Shown piece after piece: positions 9,933-17,708 of a stretch of DNA of 32,775 nucleotides. Position 1 is the stretch's first letter; the number at the start of each line of letters is the position of its first letter. Under the pieces are notes generated by a model. The model was not told where the DNA came from. It saw nothing but the letters and a program-made list of their open reading frames with translations, and made no database searches. A program made the position numbers and the translations under genes. This DNA comes from Bacteroidia bacterium (GTDB taxonomy: Bacteria > Bacteroidota > Bacteroidia > Bacteroidales > F082): NCBI GenBank assembly GCA_030537295.1, contig JAUNNU010000020.1, positions 1 to 32,775 on the forward strand, given 5' to 3'.

Positions 9933-11177
9933 ATGAGTACAACATCAATCATCATCACCAGCGTAATAGTTTTCCTTATTGCGGTTCTGATTCCCGTCAC
10001 GGTCCTCGTGATTGTCCGCAAGCGGCTCACCCCGCAAGGAAAGGTGAACATCAACATCAACGACGAGAGAGACCTTGAGGTTGAACCGGGCAACTCGCTT
10101 TTGGCCACGCTCGCCAACGAACAGATTTTCCTGCCGTCGGCCTGCGGTGGCGGCGGCAACTGCGGGATGTGCAGATGTCAGGTCCTCGAAGGCGGCGGCA
10201 CGATACTTCCTACCGAGACAGGTTTCTTCAGCAGAAAAGAGCAACAGGACCATTGGCGTCTCGGCTGCCAAGTCAAGGTACGCGAAGACATGAAGATTCA
10301 CATCAACCCGCAGATTTTCGGCATCAAGAAATGGGAATGCGAGGTCGTCAGCAACAGAAATGTCGCCACTTTCATTAAGGAATTCAAAGTCAAACTTCCT
10401 GAAGGAGAACATCTTAACTTCAAGTCGGGCGGCTACATACAGATTGACGTCCCGAAGATTGACGTGAAGTACAAAGACATCGTTGTCAACGAGGAATATC
10501 AGAAAGACTGGGAGAAGTTCCACATGTTCGACCTCGTGATGCACAACCCTGAGCCGCAGTTCCGCGCGTATTCGATGGCGAACCATCCGGCGGAGGACAA
10601 CATCATCATGTTGAACGTCCGTATCGCCACGCCACCGTTTGACCGCGTCAACGGCGGTTTCATGAAGGTCAACCCTGGCGTATGCTCATCGTACATCTAT
10701 TCGTTGAAGCCTGGCGACAAGGTCATGATCAGCGGGCCATACGGCGAGTTCCACGTCAAAGACACTGATAACGAGATGATTTTCATCGGCGGCGGCGCGG
10801 GCATGGCACCGATGCGCTCGCACATACTCGACCAGTTCCTCACCAAGCACACCAAGCGCAAAGCGTCGTTCTGGTACGGCGGACGTTCGCTGCGCGAGCT
10901 ATTCTACATCAACGACTTCAAGAAGATTGAGGCGGAGAACCCGAACTTCAAGTTCAACATCGCATTGTCGACACCGTTACCGGAGGACAACTGGACGGGC
11001 TACATCGGGAACATCCATGAGGTCTTGTTCGAGAATTACCTCAAGAGCCACGAAGCGCCAGAAGACATCGAATACTATCTCTGCGGCCCGCCGATGATGA
11101 CGCAGGCGGTGCTGAAGATGCTCGACAACCTCGGCGTGCCGAAGGACAACATCATGTTCGACGACTTCGGAAGTTGA
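9933..11177 (+). CDS. nqrF: Na+-translocating NADH:quinone reductase subunit F (NADH-oxidising subunit)
   Basis: NqrF takes electrons from NADH through FAD to a ferredoxin-type [2Fe-2S] cluster. The 414-residue protein has one N-terminal helix and then a plant-type ferredoxin domain with ligands Cys71, Cys77, Cys80 and Cys112 (the loop reads CGGGGNCGMC). A ferredoxin-NADP+ reductase-like module follows, with the FAD motif RAYSMAN and the NAD motif IGGGAGMAPMRSH, ending in MFDDFGS. An extra cysteine (Cys82) lies just after the cluster loop. It is the last gene of the operon, with an intrinsic terminator about 40 bases downstream. Confidence 0.97.
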   Translation: MSTTSIIITSVIVFLIAVLIPVTVLVIVRKRLTPQGKVNININDERDLEVEPGNSLLATLANEQIFLPSACGGGGNCGMCRCQVLEGGGTILPTETGFFSRKEQQDHWRLGCQVKVREDMKIHINPQIFGIKKWECEVVSNRNVATFIKEFKVKLPEGEHLNFKSGGYIQIDVPKIDVKYKDIVVNEEYQKDWEKFHMFDLVMHNPEPQFRAYSMANHPAEDNIIMLNVRIATPPFDRVNGGFMKVNPGVCSSYIYSLKPGDKVMISGPYGEFHVKDTDNEMIFIGGGAGMAPMRSHILDQFLTKHTKRKASFWYGGRSLRELFYINDFKKIEAENPNFKFNIALSTPLPEDNWTGYIGNIHEVLFENYLKSHEAPEDIEYYLCGPPMMTQAVLKMLDNLGVPKDNIMFDDFGS

Positions 11178-11217
11178 TTTACAGATATTTGCGTTTCCGC
11201 GGATTAACGAAAATATC

Positions 11218-11255
11218 ATCAAGGGCGGTCTTTTGGGGTCGTCCTTGATTTTTTA
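11218..11255 (+). terminator. Intrinsic terminator of the nqr operon
   Basis: A 10-bp stem, ATCAAGGGCG with CGTCCTTGAT (one G-T wobble), a loop of about 12 bases and a run of six T. It lies 40 bases after the nqrF stop. Confidence 0.85.
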
Positions 11256-11286
11256 TAAAAAATTAATTTCGTATTCTTTTAATTTG

Positions 11287-11294
11287 TATTTTTG
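11287..11294 (+). promoter_or_regulatory. Bacteroidota -7 promoter element
   Basis: TATTTTTG followed by C matches TAnnTTTG. It points at the winged-helix remnant downstream, so the promoter of a decayed gene may survive. No clear -33 TTTG at the right distance. Confidence 0.45.
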
Positions 11295-11303
11295 CAGCCT
11301 CAA

Positions 11304-11351
11304 TCGCCTAATTTTGGCTAATTTTAGGCGAATAGAATAAAAATTAGGCGA
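11304..11351. repeat. Inverted and direct copies of TTAGGCGA
   Basis: TCGCCTAA at 11304-11311 is the exact reverse complement of TTAGGCGA at 11324-11331, and a third copy in the same direction lies at 11344-11351. They sit between the -7 element at 11287 and the winged-helix remnant. This could be an operator of the lost gene or part of decayed coding sequence. Confidence 0.6.
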
Positions 11352-11514
11352 TTTTGGCCTCGGCAGATTCACCAAGAGCGACGTGATGAGCGGCATCCCG
11401 ACTATAAGCAAAGCGTCTGTCGAGAACGCCTTGAAATCGATGGTTGAGAACGGAACCATCGAACGCCACGGAAGCGGGAAGGCAACATATTACCTGAAAA
11501 TCAATGGAATTTAA
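11341..11514 (+). pseudogene. C-terminal remnant of a winged-helix protein
   Basis: A 57-codon open stretch without a proper start encodes a recognisable winged-helix end: FTKSDVMSGIPTISKAS, then LKSMVENGTIERHGSGK, then TYYLKINGI and TAA. This pattern (helix, recognition helix, GSGKATYY wing) is typical of the C-terminal DNA-binding domain found in Fic-family and related accessory proteins. An in-frame TAA lies immediately upstream, so the rest of the gene is gone. The first internal ATG (11386) would leave only 42 residues. It lies between the nqr terminator and an acquired-looking ATPase. The family assignment is tentative. Confidence 0.55.
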
Positions 11515-11723
11515 CATCATTTAAAACCATTTTTATCTGATAGCCGACAGCGGAGACAAGGCTCTCTGCAAGAAACGACTGGCACTACATTCGTAGGCTC
11601 TGTAAAATATTCCTTTATACTCTTAACTTTTTAACTTTATGAAACTTCCAACTGTTCCTGTTTTCAATCCAAAAAAATAATAAATTTATAACAGAGGTAA
11701 AAAAAACTGATTTTCCGCTATAC
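11515..11723. other. Gene-free AT-rich spacer
   Basis: I see no gene or convincing RNA here. The first part (to about 11605) is more GC-rich and may be debris of the same decayed gene. The second part is AT-rich with short direct repeats of TTAACTTT. It leads into the 3' end of the minus-strand ATPase. Confidence 0.4.
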
Positions 11724-12845
11724 TCACAGCCTCTCCAACCACAACGCCATAAACCTGTCATAAACGATAATCCCATTGTCGTCCTTATATAAATATTCAT
11801 TGTCTATCAAAGATTTAAGAGCAACACCAATCGAGCTGACAGCAAGGCCGGAACATTTTTCAATAAACGCTGAAGAAGACGGAGTTGTGACAATTTTTTC
11901 TTTTGCGACAGCCTTCAAGACCTGCCGTTGATTTATAGTAAGAAGCGAGAACAATCTCTCGTATGAAGATGTCTGCTCCTCAATTATCGTATTTATTGCC
12001 TTTGAAACCACTTCATTATCAATGGTTTTCGCCTTCATCATATAAAGTTGATTAAGAACCGACTGAACATACCATGTATGACCGCAGAAACGATTATAAA
12101 TGTTTTTAAAAATGTCGTTTGATAAATTTATTTTTATCTTTTCAAAAAACGGATAAGCAAATTCATAATACTTTTCAATATCTATTTCTTTGATACTCAA
12201 CACTCTTGTGCTTTGGAAGAAAGGTCGGTTCGCTGAAACAAACATTTCATCCATTATATGCCGTTTACTTCCGGAAAAGATAAAATGCACATTCGGCATA
12301 AACTGAATATATGAACGCAACAACGCTTCCATGTTTTTCTCAGGATACTCCGTAATCTGCTGGAACTCGTCAATGGCGATATAACATCTCTTACCAGAAA
12401 GCACGAGATATTCACAAATCTCCCTTAACGATGATTCGACTTCATTATTTATAAAATCCAACGTTATTGACGGCGCACCCGTGATCTCATCTGATGTGAT
12501 GACAGGACGGCAACTTTTGAAAAAAGATGTTATTTTTTTCAAGACAGACTTCGATAACCCGTCAAGCTGTCCTAAAACCGTCTTCGCAAATAACGTAACA
12601 AAGTCGTTCATACAAGTCGTCGGGAATATGTCCATGTAAAAACACTTAACACTTGTGTCTTTCTCCCTCATTTTATAGAAAACATGCTGAATAAGACCTG
12701 TTTTGCCTATTCTTCTTGGTGCAATCAACGTCAAATTCCAATCATTTTCAAGATATGTAATAATCTTTTCCGTCTCAATTTCTCTGTCACAAAAACATTC
12801 AGGTGATTGATAACCAGTAACTACAAATGGATTTTTAGGCTGCAT
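11724..12845 (-). CDS. AAA-type ATPase of the archaeal-ATPase/AAA_16-like family with C-terminal winged helix
   Basis: A 373-residue P-loop protein starting MQPKNPFVVTG. The Walker A motif APRRIGKT lies at residues 42-49, Walker B at CYIAIDEFQQI near residue 160, and a sensor-like FSGSKRH segment follows. The C-terminal third (LLTINQRQVLKAVAKEK through AVSSIGVALKSLIDNEYL) is a winged helix. This architecture is common in Bacteroidota and archaea, often in single-gene accessory loci. A role in DNA-linked signalling or defence is guessed from STAND-like relatives, but no function is established here. The gene is much more AT-rich than nqr, is flanked by AT-rich gaps and adjoins a gene remnant, which suggests horizontal acquisition. 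The start ATG lies just downstream of a palindrome at 12869-12890. Confidence 0.8.
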   Translation of the reverse strand: MQPKNPFVVTGYQSPECFCDREIETEKIITYLENDWNLTLIAPRRIGKTGLIQHVFYKMREKDTSVKCFYMDIFPTTCMNDFVTLFAKTVLGQLDGLSKSVLKKITSFFKSCRPVITSDEITGAPSITLDFINNEVESSLREICEYLVLSGKRCYIAIDEFQQITEYPEKNMEALLRSYIQFMPNVHFIFSGSKRHIMDEMFVSANRPFFQSTRVLSIKEIDIEKYYEFAYPFFEKIKINLSNDIFKNIYNRFCGHTWYVQSVLNQLYMMKAKTIDNEVVSKAINTIIEEQTSSYERLFSLLTINQRQVLKAVAKEKIVTTPSSSAFIEKCSGLAVSSIGVALKSLIDNEYLYKDDNGIIVYDRFMALWLERL

Positions 12846-12868
12846 ATCGTATTAAAATTTTACATATT

Positions 12869-12890
12869 TTACGTAACGCAAAGTACGTAA
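12869..12890 (-). promoter_or_regulatory. Palindrome overlapping a -7-like element upstream of the ATPase
   Basis: TTACGTA (12869-12875) and TACGTAA (12884-12890) form a perfect 7-base inverted repeat with an 8-base spacer. On the minus strand the sequence TACTTTGC (12885 down to 12878) lies within it and resembles a -7 box, one base short. The placement, about 25-45 bases before the start codon, suits an operator for autoregulation by a winged-helix protein. This is inference. Confidence 0.45.
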
Positions 12891-13195
12891 TTATTTTTGA
12901 GATAAAACAACATTTTGCAAAAAAAATTTATATCGAATTTTATCACAGACAAGTATCTTAAAAAAACAGAAATTATTTTTTAACAGAAAATCCAAACTTT
13001 GAAAATATTCGCAAAAAGTGACTATTTTTCACAAATTTCATAAAATTTTATGCAGCAAATATCAACTTTTTACGTTATATATAAGTATAACATCATTTTT
13101 TCGCCCCTATATAACTATTTTCACCAAAATACAACCGTTTTACAACATTTTTTACCACAAATGCCACATATAATATTTCATAGTGATTTTTGATG

Positions 13196-13203
13196 TATTT
13201 TTG
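13196..13203 (+). promoter_or_regulatory. -7 promoter element of the acyl-CoA synthetase gene
   Basis: TATTTTTG followed by C matches TAnnTTTG, 23 bases before the ATG at 13227. The -33 TTTG is not clear. Confidence 0.6.
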
Positions 13204-13226
13204 CAACGTTTTCAAACATACAAACA

Positions 13227-15011
13227 ATGGAAGAAAAACGAATTTTTGACATTTTAACGACTTACCTTCAAAAGCACCCCGATCAGGATTGTGCACTTGC
13301 AAGAAAAGAAAACGGTGCATGGAGGAAGTACAGCATTAAAGAATACGTTGACATAACAAATACGTTAAGTTTCACTTTTATCAAATTAGGCATCAAGAAA
13401 GACGACAAAGTTGCCATCATCAGCGGAAACAGACCGGAATGGAACATGATTGACATGGCCATCCAGCAAGTCGGAGCGATAACGGTGCCGATTTACCCCA
13501 CATTGAGCAAGGAGGACTACCGCACAATCATAAACAACAGCGAAGCAAGATTCGTCATGGTTGAAGGTCTCGTCGTCCTCAACAAAATCGAGGAAATAAA
13601 AAGTGAGATCCCGTCCTTGGAGATGGTTTACACTTTTATAAAACGCAAAGAAGAATTTCCAATCTGGGACGACCTTATTAAATTAGGCAAAGAAAACGAA
13701 AATCCCGAAGAACTTGAAAAACGCAAAGCTAATGTCAATACAAACGACTGTGCCACAATCATTTACACAAGCGGAACAACAGGCACTCCGAAAGGCGTGA
13801 TGCTTTCACATGCCAATATTCTCGGGCAGATCAAAGGGCTGCGCGACACGCCTTCAAAAGACTCGACACGTGCGTTCAGTTTCCTGCCATTATGCCACGC
13901 ATACGAAAGGACTTTGGTTTACCTGTACCAATATTTGGGGATGTCGGTGTATTACGCTGAAAGTTTGGCCACCATCGCCCAGGACATGAAGGAGATTCAT
14001 CCCACGATGATGGCTTGTGTCCCAAGGCTTTTGGAGAAGATTTACACGAAGATACGTCAATCCGGGCAAAAAATGCACGGCCTTTCAAAGAGCATTTTCT
14101 ATTGGTCGATGAGGCTTGCCGAAAAATACAAAATTGAAGGCCGCAGCTGGCTTTACAATTTAAAACTCCACATCGCCGACAAGATGGTTTACAGCAAGAT
14201 CCGCAAGAACCTCGGAGCCGAGCATTTCGACATCATCGTTTCCGGTGCGGCCAGCTTGCAGCCGAACATCTCCTCCTTCTTCTCTGCGATAAAGATGCCT
14301 GTTTACGAGGGTTACGGCATGACGGAATGCTCGCCTGTAATCGCGACAAGCTCCAACGTGCCTCACGGCCGCGAAGCCGGTTTTGTCGGTCCCGCCCTTC
14401 CCGGCGTGGAAATAAAAATCAACGAGAGCGGTGAGATTCTCTGCCGAGGCACAAACATCATGTTAGGCTATTACAAAATGCCAGAGCTGACAGCCGAAGT
14501 CATTGATAATGAGGGCTGGTTCCACACCGGCGACCTCGGCATGATTACAGAATACGGGCAACTTAAGATTACCGGGCGCGTCAAGAACCTGTTCAAGACC
14601 TCACTCGGGAAATACATCAACCCCGATGTCATCGAAAGTAAATTCTCCGAATCAGGATTCTTTGAGAATATCGTGGTCTTTGGCGAGAACGAGAAATTCG
14701 CGGCGGCGTTGATAGTCCCGGATTTCACATTCCTGAAATCGTGGTGTCAGAAGCACAACATCATCTTCACGAATCCGTCAGAGATGCTCGACAAAAAGGA
14801 AGTTTCCGAGCGTCTTGACAAGGAAGTGAAAAAAATCAACAATTCTTTCGGAGACACCGACAAAATCAAACGGTTCAAATTCATCTCTGATGAGTGGACG
14901 ACAGCAAACGGCATCCTCACTCCGACCCTCAAAGTCAAGAGAGCCGTAATCCAGAAAAAATACCGTGAGATAATCGACAGGATGTTCCACGACGGAGCGG
15001 ACAAGGACTAA
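13227..15011 (+). CDS. Long-chain-fatty-acid--CoA ligase (AMP-binding)
   Basis: Activates fatty acids to acyl-CoA through an acyl-adenylate. The 594-residue protein has the ANL-superfamily core motifs in order: the P-loop IIYTSGTTGTPKGVMLSH near residue 180, GYGMTECSP near 365, and the A8-type hinge GWFHTGDLG near 430 followed by TGRVKNLFKTSLGKYI. The linker and length match Bacteroidota long-chain acyl-CoA synthetases of the FadD/FAA1 type. It is a single gene with its own -7 element and a bidirectional terminator after it. The last ~28 bases of the gene are partly repeated in the spacer downstream. Confidence 0.93.
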   Translation: MEEKRIFDILTTYLQKHPDQDCALARKENGAWRKYSIKEYVDITNTLSFTFIKLGIKKDDKVAIISGNRPEWNMIDMAIQQVGAITVPIYPTLSKEDYRTIINNSEARFVMVEGLVVLNKIEEIKSEIPSLEMVYTFIKRKEEFPIWDDLIKLGKENENPEELEKRKANVNTNDCATIIYTSGTTGTPKGVMLSHANILGQIKGLRDTPSKDSTRAFSFLPLCHAYERTLVYLYQYLGMSVYYAESLATIAQDMKEIHPTMMACVPRLLEKIYTKIRQSGQKMHGLSKSIFYWSMRLAEKYKIEGRSWLYNLKLHIADKMVYSKIRKNLGAEHFDIIVSGAASLQPNISSFFSAIKMPVYEGYGMTECSPVIATSSNVPHGREAGFVGPALPGVEIKINESGEILCRGTNIMLGYYKMPELTAEVIDNEGWFHTGDLGMITEYGQLKITGRVKNLFKTSLGKYINPDVIESKFSESGFFENIVVFGENEKFAAALIVPDFTFLKSWCQKHNIIFTNPSEMLDKKEVSERLDKEVKKINNSFGDTDKIKRFKFISDEWTTANGILTPTLKVKRAVIQKKYREIIDRMFHDGADKD

Positions 15012-15079
15012 GAAAGTTTCAAAGGTCTCATGGGTTTCAAAGGTTTCAAAGCAGGATGTTACGACGGAGCTGGCAAAGC
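14978..15079 (+). repeat. Imperfect duplication of the 3' end of the acyl-CoA synthetase gene
   Basis: The gene end at 14978-15006 and the spacer at 15052-15079 both read CAGGATGTT, then (CC)ACGACGGAGC, then a GGACAAGG/TGGCAAAGC tail, with only a few differences. Between them lie three copies of TTTCAAAGG/TTTCAAAGC (about 15016-15051). This looks like a small tandem duplication that left the stop codon in place. Confidence 0.6.
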
Positions 15080-15088
15080 ATTATGAAA

Positions 15089-15122
15089 AAGGGCAGACAT
15101 TCAAGTCCGCCCTTCCTCTTTT
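15089..15122. terminator. Bidirectional intrinsic terminator between convergent genes
   Basis: AAGGGC at 15089-15094 pairs with GCCCTT at 15109-15114. Inner GAC/GTC pairs follow after one mismatch, and the loop is ATTCAA. The plus strand continues into a CT-rich, T-ending tail. On the minus strand the same stem is followed by TTTTT, so it can serve both the acyl-CoA synthetase and the OmpA-like gene. Confidence 0.8.
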
Positions 15123-15139
15123 ATAATACCACACATTAA

Positions 15140-16804
15140 TTATAAAATTCGCATTTCAACACGTCTGTTCAACGCGCGACCTTCTTCATTGTCGTTCGGC
15201 GCGACAGGACGGTTTTCGCCATAGCCTTTCGTCGAGATCCTATTTTCTTCTATCTCCATTCCAACGAGAGCTTTCTTCACCGATTCAGCTCTTCGCAACG
15301 AAAGGTCGAGATTATGCTCCCTGCTTCCGCTATTGTCTGTAAAACCTGCGATTTCAACCTTAACATTTTGATTTTCATTCAGATATGCTGCCACCGAAGC
15401 AATTTCTTTATAAGAAACAGAATCAAGGACATCGCTATCAAGCTCGAATTTGATATTATGAAGAACGAAACGCTGTTCATCAGCAACAGTTTCCGGTGCG
15501 ACTTCGGGATCAAGGTTGAAAACATAGATGTCGTAGCCACCGAAACCGTTTTCTCTTATTGAAGAAATGTAACCTGTTGTCCCATCGGTACTTACGGCGA
15601 AAGTCATCTCATCGCCTTCAGTATTAAGCGGGTATCCGAGGTTGACCGGCTCGCTCCACTCACCTTTCTCATTGCGTTTGCTCATGAAGATGTCATAACC
15701 GCCCTTTCCCTGGAAGCCATAAGAAGCGAAATACTAAGTCTTCCCGTCGGGATTAAAGAACGGAGCCATCTCGTTGCCCGTTGAATTGATATTTGTCAGC
15801 GACTGCGGATTCGACCATTCGCCTTTAAAACACGTACTCACATAAATGTCGGTGCTTTCATAAGTCCTTGAATATCTTGTGAAATAAAGTTCAGTTCCGT
15901 CAGGACTGAGACATGGCTGTGACTCAACAGTTGAAGTGTTCACAACATTTCCGAGGTTGACAGGTTTTCCCCAATTTGCGTCTTCATACGATGACATGTA
16001 AATATCTCCCCTGCCTTTGCTGTCGAGCCAGTCGAAACCGACAAAAAACATCTTTTTCTGGTCAGCCGAGATATTCACCGCACCCATCCTTTTGTTGTTG
16101 TTCCAGTCAAGGTCCATCGGAATCGCCGCGACATAATCCGAACCGACTATCGAAGAATAATATACGCCTTCGATTCTGTAGCCATTTTCATCTTTTTCCT
16201 GCAAACGGCGGGTGAAATAGATTCTTCCGCCATCAGGCGCAATCTGGTTGATATATTCATCGCCGTCGGTGTTGACATTTTCACCAACATTAACAGGTTC
16301 AAAATCAACAGGATTGTTCACGGCGAAATTTCTGAATTCGGCATTTGCAAGTTGTTTCCTGGCAATTTTCATTTTTTCTTCTTTCTGATTACCCAAACTG
16401 CAATACCATTTCAGCACTCTGATTGCATCTTCATATTTGTTTTTTTCCATATAAAGACCCGACGTGACAACAGCATTCCATGGATTTGCCATTGAATCAA
16501 CGGCGAGGGACTTCTCAAGTGCCTCAAGTGCCAAGTCATTGTCTTTCAAGATAAGTCCTATCCCACCCTTTAGTTGCAGTGCCTCGACAAAGGCTCCGTC
16601 ACAATTAAGCGATTTATCTATCAACCTCAACGACTTTTCATAATCTTTCTTGATATATGCGGACTTGCCCTTTTTATAAAGACTAATCGCCTTCTTTGAT
16701 GTCGTGTGATAAGTCTGTCCGAATGTCATCTCCGGCGACATTATCAAGACGAAAAACAGCATTATCGGTAAAAATAATGCTGTGAAAATGCTATTTTTTC
16801 CCAT
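15140..16804 (-). pseudogene. TPR-like/PD40 beta-propeller/OmpA-family envelope protein, interrupted by an in-frame TAG
   Basis: Read on the minus strand, this is one continuous frame of 555 codons with a single internal TAG at 15736-15734. It has a signal peptide (MGKNSIFTALFLPIMLFFVL), TPR-like helical repeats (about 25-130) and PD40/WD40-like beta-propeller repeats with motifs such as DGGRIYFTR and LSPDGTELYFTR. A C-terminal OmpA peptidoglycan-binding domain follows (IKFELDSDVLD, then VEIAGFTDNSGS, then RRVEMRIL). This layout is common in Bacteroidota PorE-like envelope proteins. The TAG stands where a leucine is expected in PDGKT-stop-YFAS. The frame is intact on both sides, so the lesion is a single base change (for example TTG to TAG). 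Without readthrough the product is 356 residues and lacks the OmpA anchor. It is the last gene of ffh-folD-this gene, starting 2 bases after folD. Confidence 0.85.
15734..15736 (-). other. In-frame TAG within the PD40/OmpA gene
   Basis: CTA on the plus strand, TAG on the coding strand, in a frame otherwise open on both sides with homology continuing across. TAG ends nqrC and the YggS-like gene here, so it is not a reassigned sense codon genome-wide. Confidence 0.9.
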
Positions 16805-16806
16805 AT

Positions 16807-17688
16807 TTATCTTCTTTTTCTTGCCTGCAAGGTATTATAAAGCAATGAGACAATTGTCATGGGGCCGACGCCGCCAGGAACAGGTGTGATTTTTGATGCG
16901 ACTTTGCAAACTTCATCAAAATCAACGTCGCCTTCTATGCGATAACCCTTTTCTTCTGTCTCATCTGGAATACGATGGATGCCGACGTCAATGACTACTG
17001 CTCCCGGCTTGACCATATCAGCCTTGAGGAACAGCGGTTTCCCGATTGCGACGATGAGAATATCCGCCTGACGTGTCAACTCCTTGATATTTTGAGTTTT
17101 ACTATGGCACATTGTCACTGTCGCATCTGCGCCTTTTCTTGAAAGCATCACACTGATTGGGGTTCCAACGATATTTGAGCGGCCGAGGACTACAACATGC
17201 TTGCCCGCAGTCTCGATGCCGGAACGTTTCAGAAGCTCGACGATTCCTGATGGTGTTGCAGGGAGGAAGCATTCTTCCCCGAGCTGCATGAGGCCTATAT
17301 TAATAGGTGTGAACCCGTCAACGTCTTTTTTGTAGCTGATGGAATGCACGACTTTTTTCTCGTCGATGTGTTTCGGCAGAGGAAGCTGGATGATGTAACC
17401 GTCGATTTCATCGTCTTTGTTGAGAAAATCGACTAAGTCGAGGACCTCCTTTTCCGTTGCTGCTTCAGGAAGTCTGTAAACAGATGAGGTGAAACCTACG
17501 GAGTGGCATGCTTTTTCTTTTGATGCCACGTATGTCTTGCTTGCGCCGTCGTCGCCGACGATGACCGCCGCAAGATGCGGGGCCGCCTGACCTTTGTCAA
17601 TCATTTCTGCGACTTCCGCCGCTATTTCTTTTTTCATTGCATCGGCGATGACTTTGCCGTCAATGATTTTGTCTTCTGATGCTGTCAT
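16807..17688 (-). CDS. folD: Bifunctional methylenetetrahydrofolate dehydrogenase/cyclohydrolase
   Basis: FolD converts 5,10-methylene-THF to 10-formyl-THF through methenyl-THF in the cytosol, feeding purine and formyl-methionine synthesis. The 293-residue protein has the substrate-site segment SKTYVASKEKACHSVG with the catalytic lysine, the motif GYIIQLPLPKHI, KDVDGFTPINIG, the Rossmann fold GRSNIVGTP, and the C-terminal signature TPVPGGVGPMTI. Length matches the family. It lies 20 bases downstream of ffh and 2 bases upstream of the PD40/OmpA gene, so the three are probably cotranscribed. Confidence 0.96.
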   Translation of the reverse strand: MTASEDKIIDGKVIADAMKKEIAAEVAEMIDKGQAAPHLAAVIVGDDGASKTYVASKEKACHSVGFTSSVYRLPEAATEKEVLDLVDFLNKDDEIDGYIIQLPLPKHIDEKKVVHSISYKKDVDGFTPINIGLMQLGEECFLPATPSGIVELLKRSGIETAGKHVVVLGRSNIVGTPISVMLSRKGADATVTMCHSKTQNIKELTRQADILIVAIGKPLFLKADMVKPGAVVIDVGIHRIPDETEEKGYRIEGDVDFDEVCKVASKITPVPGGVGPMTIVSLLYNTLQARKRR

Positions 17689-17708
17689 ATCTTTTTATCT
17701 TTAAACAC

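Larger units (their letters stand above)
12846..13226. other. 381-base AT-rich divergent intergenic region
   Basis: Very AT-rich, separating the minus-strand ATPase from the plus-strand acyl-CoA synthetase. It holds the palindrome at 12869-12890 near one end and the TATTTTTG element at 13196-13203 near the other. Between them I see no open frame with a start, no RNA fold and no tandem repeat. Confidence 0.7.

Noticed and set aside
15734-15736. TAG as a reassigned sense codon
   Set aside because: nqrC and the YggS-like gene end in TAG at the right length, and no other gene has internal TAG.
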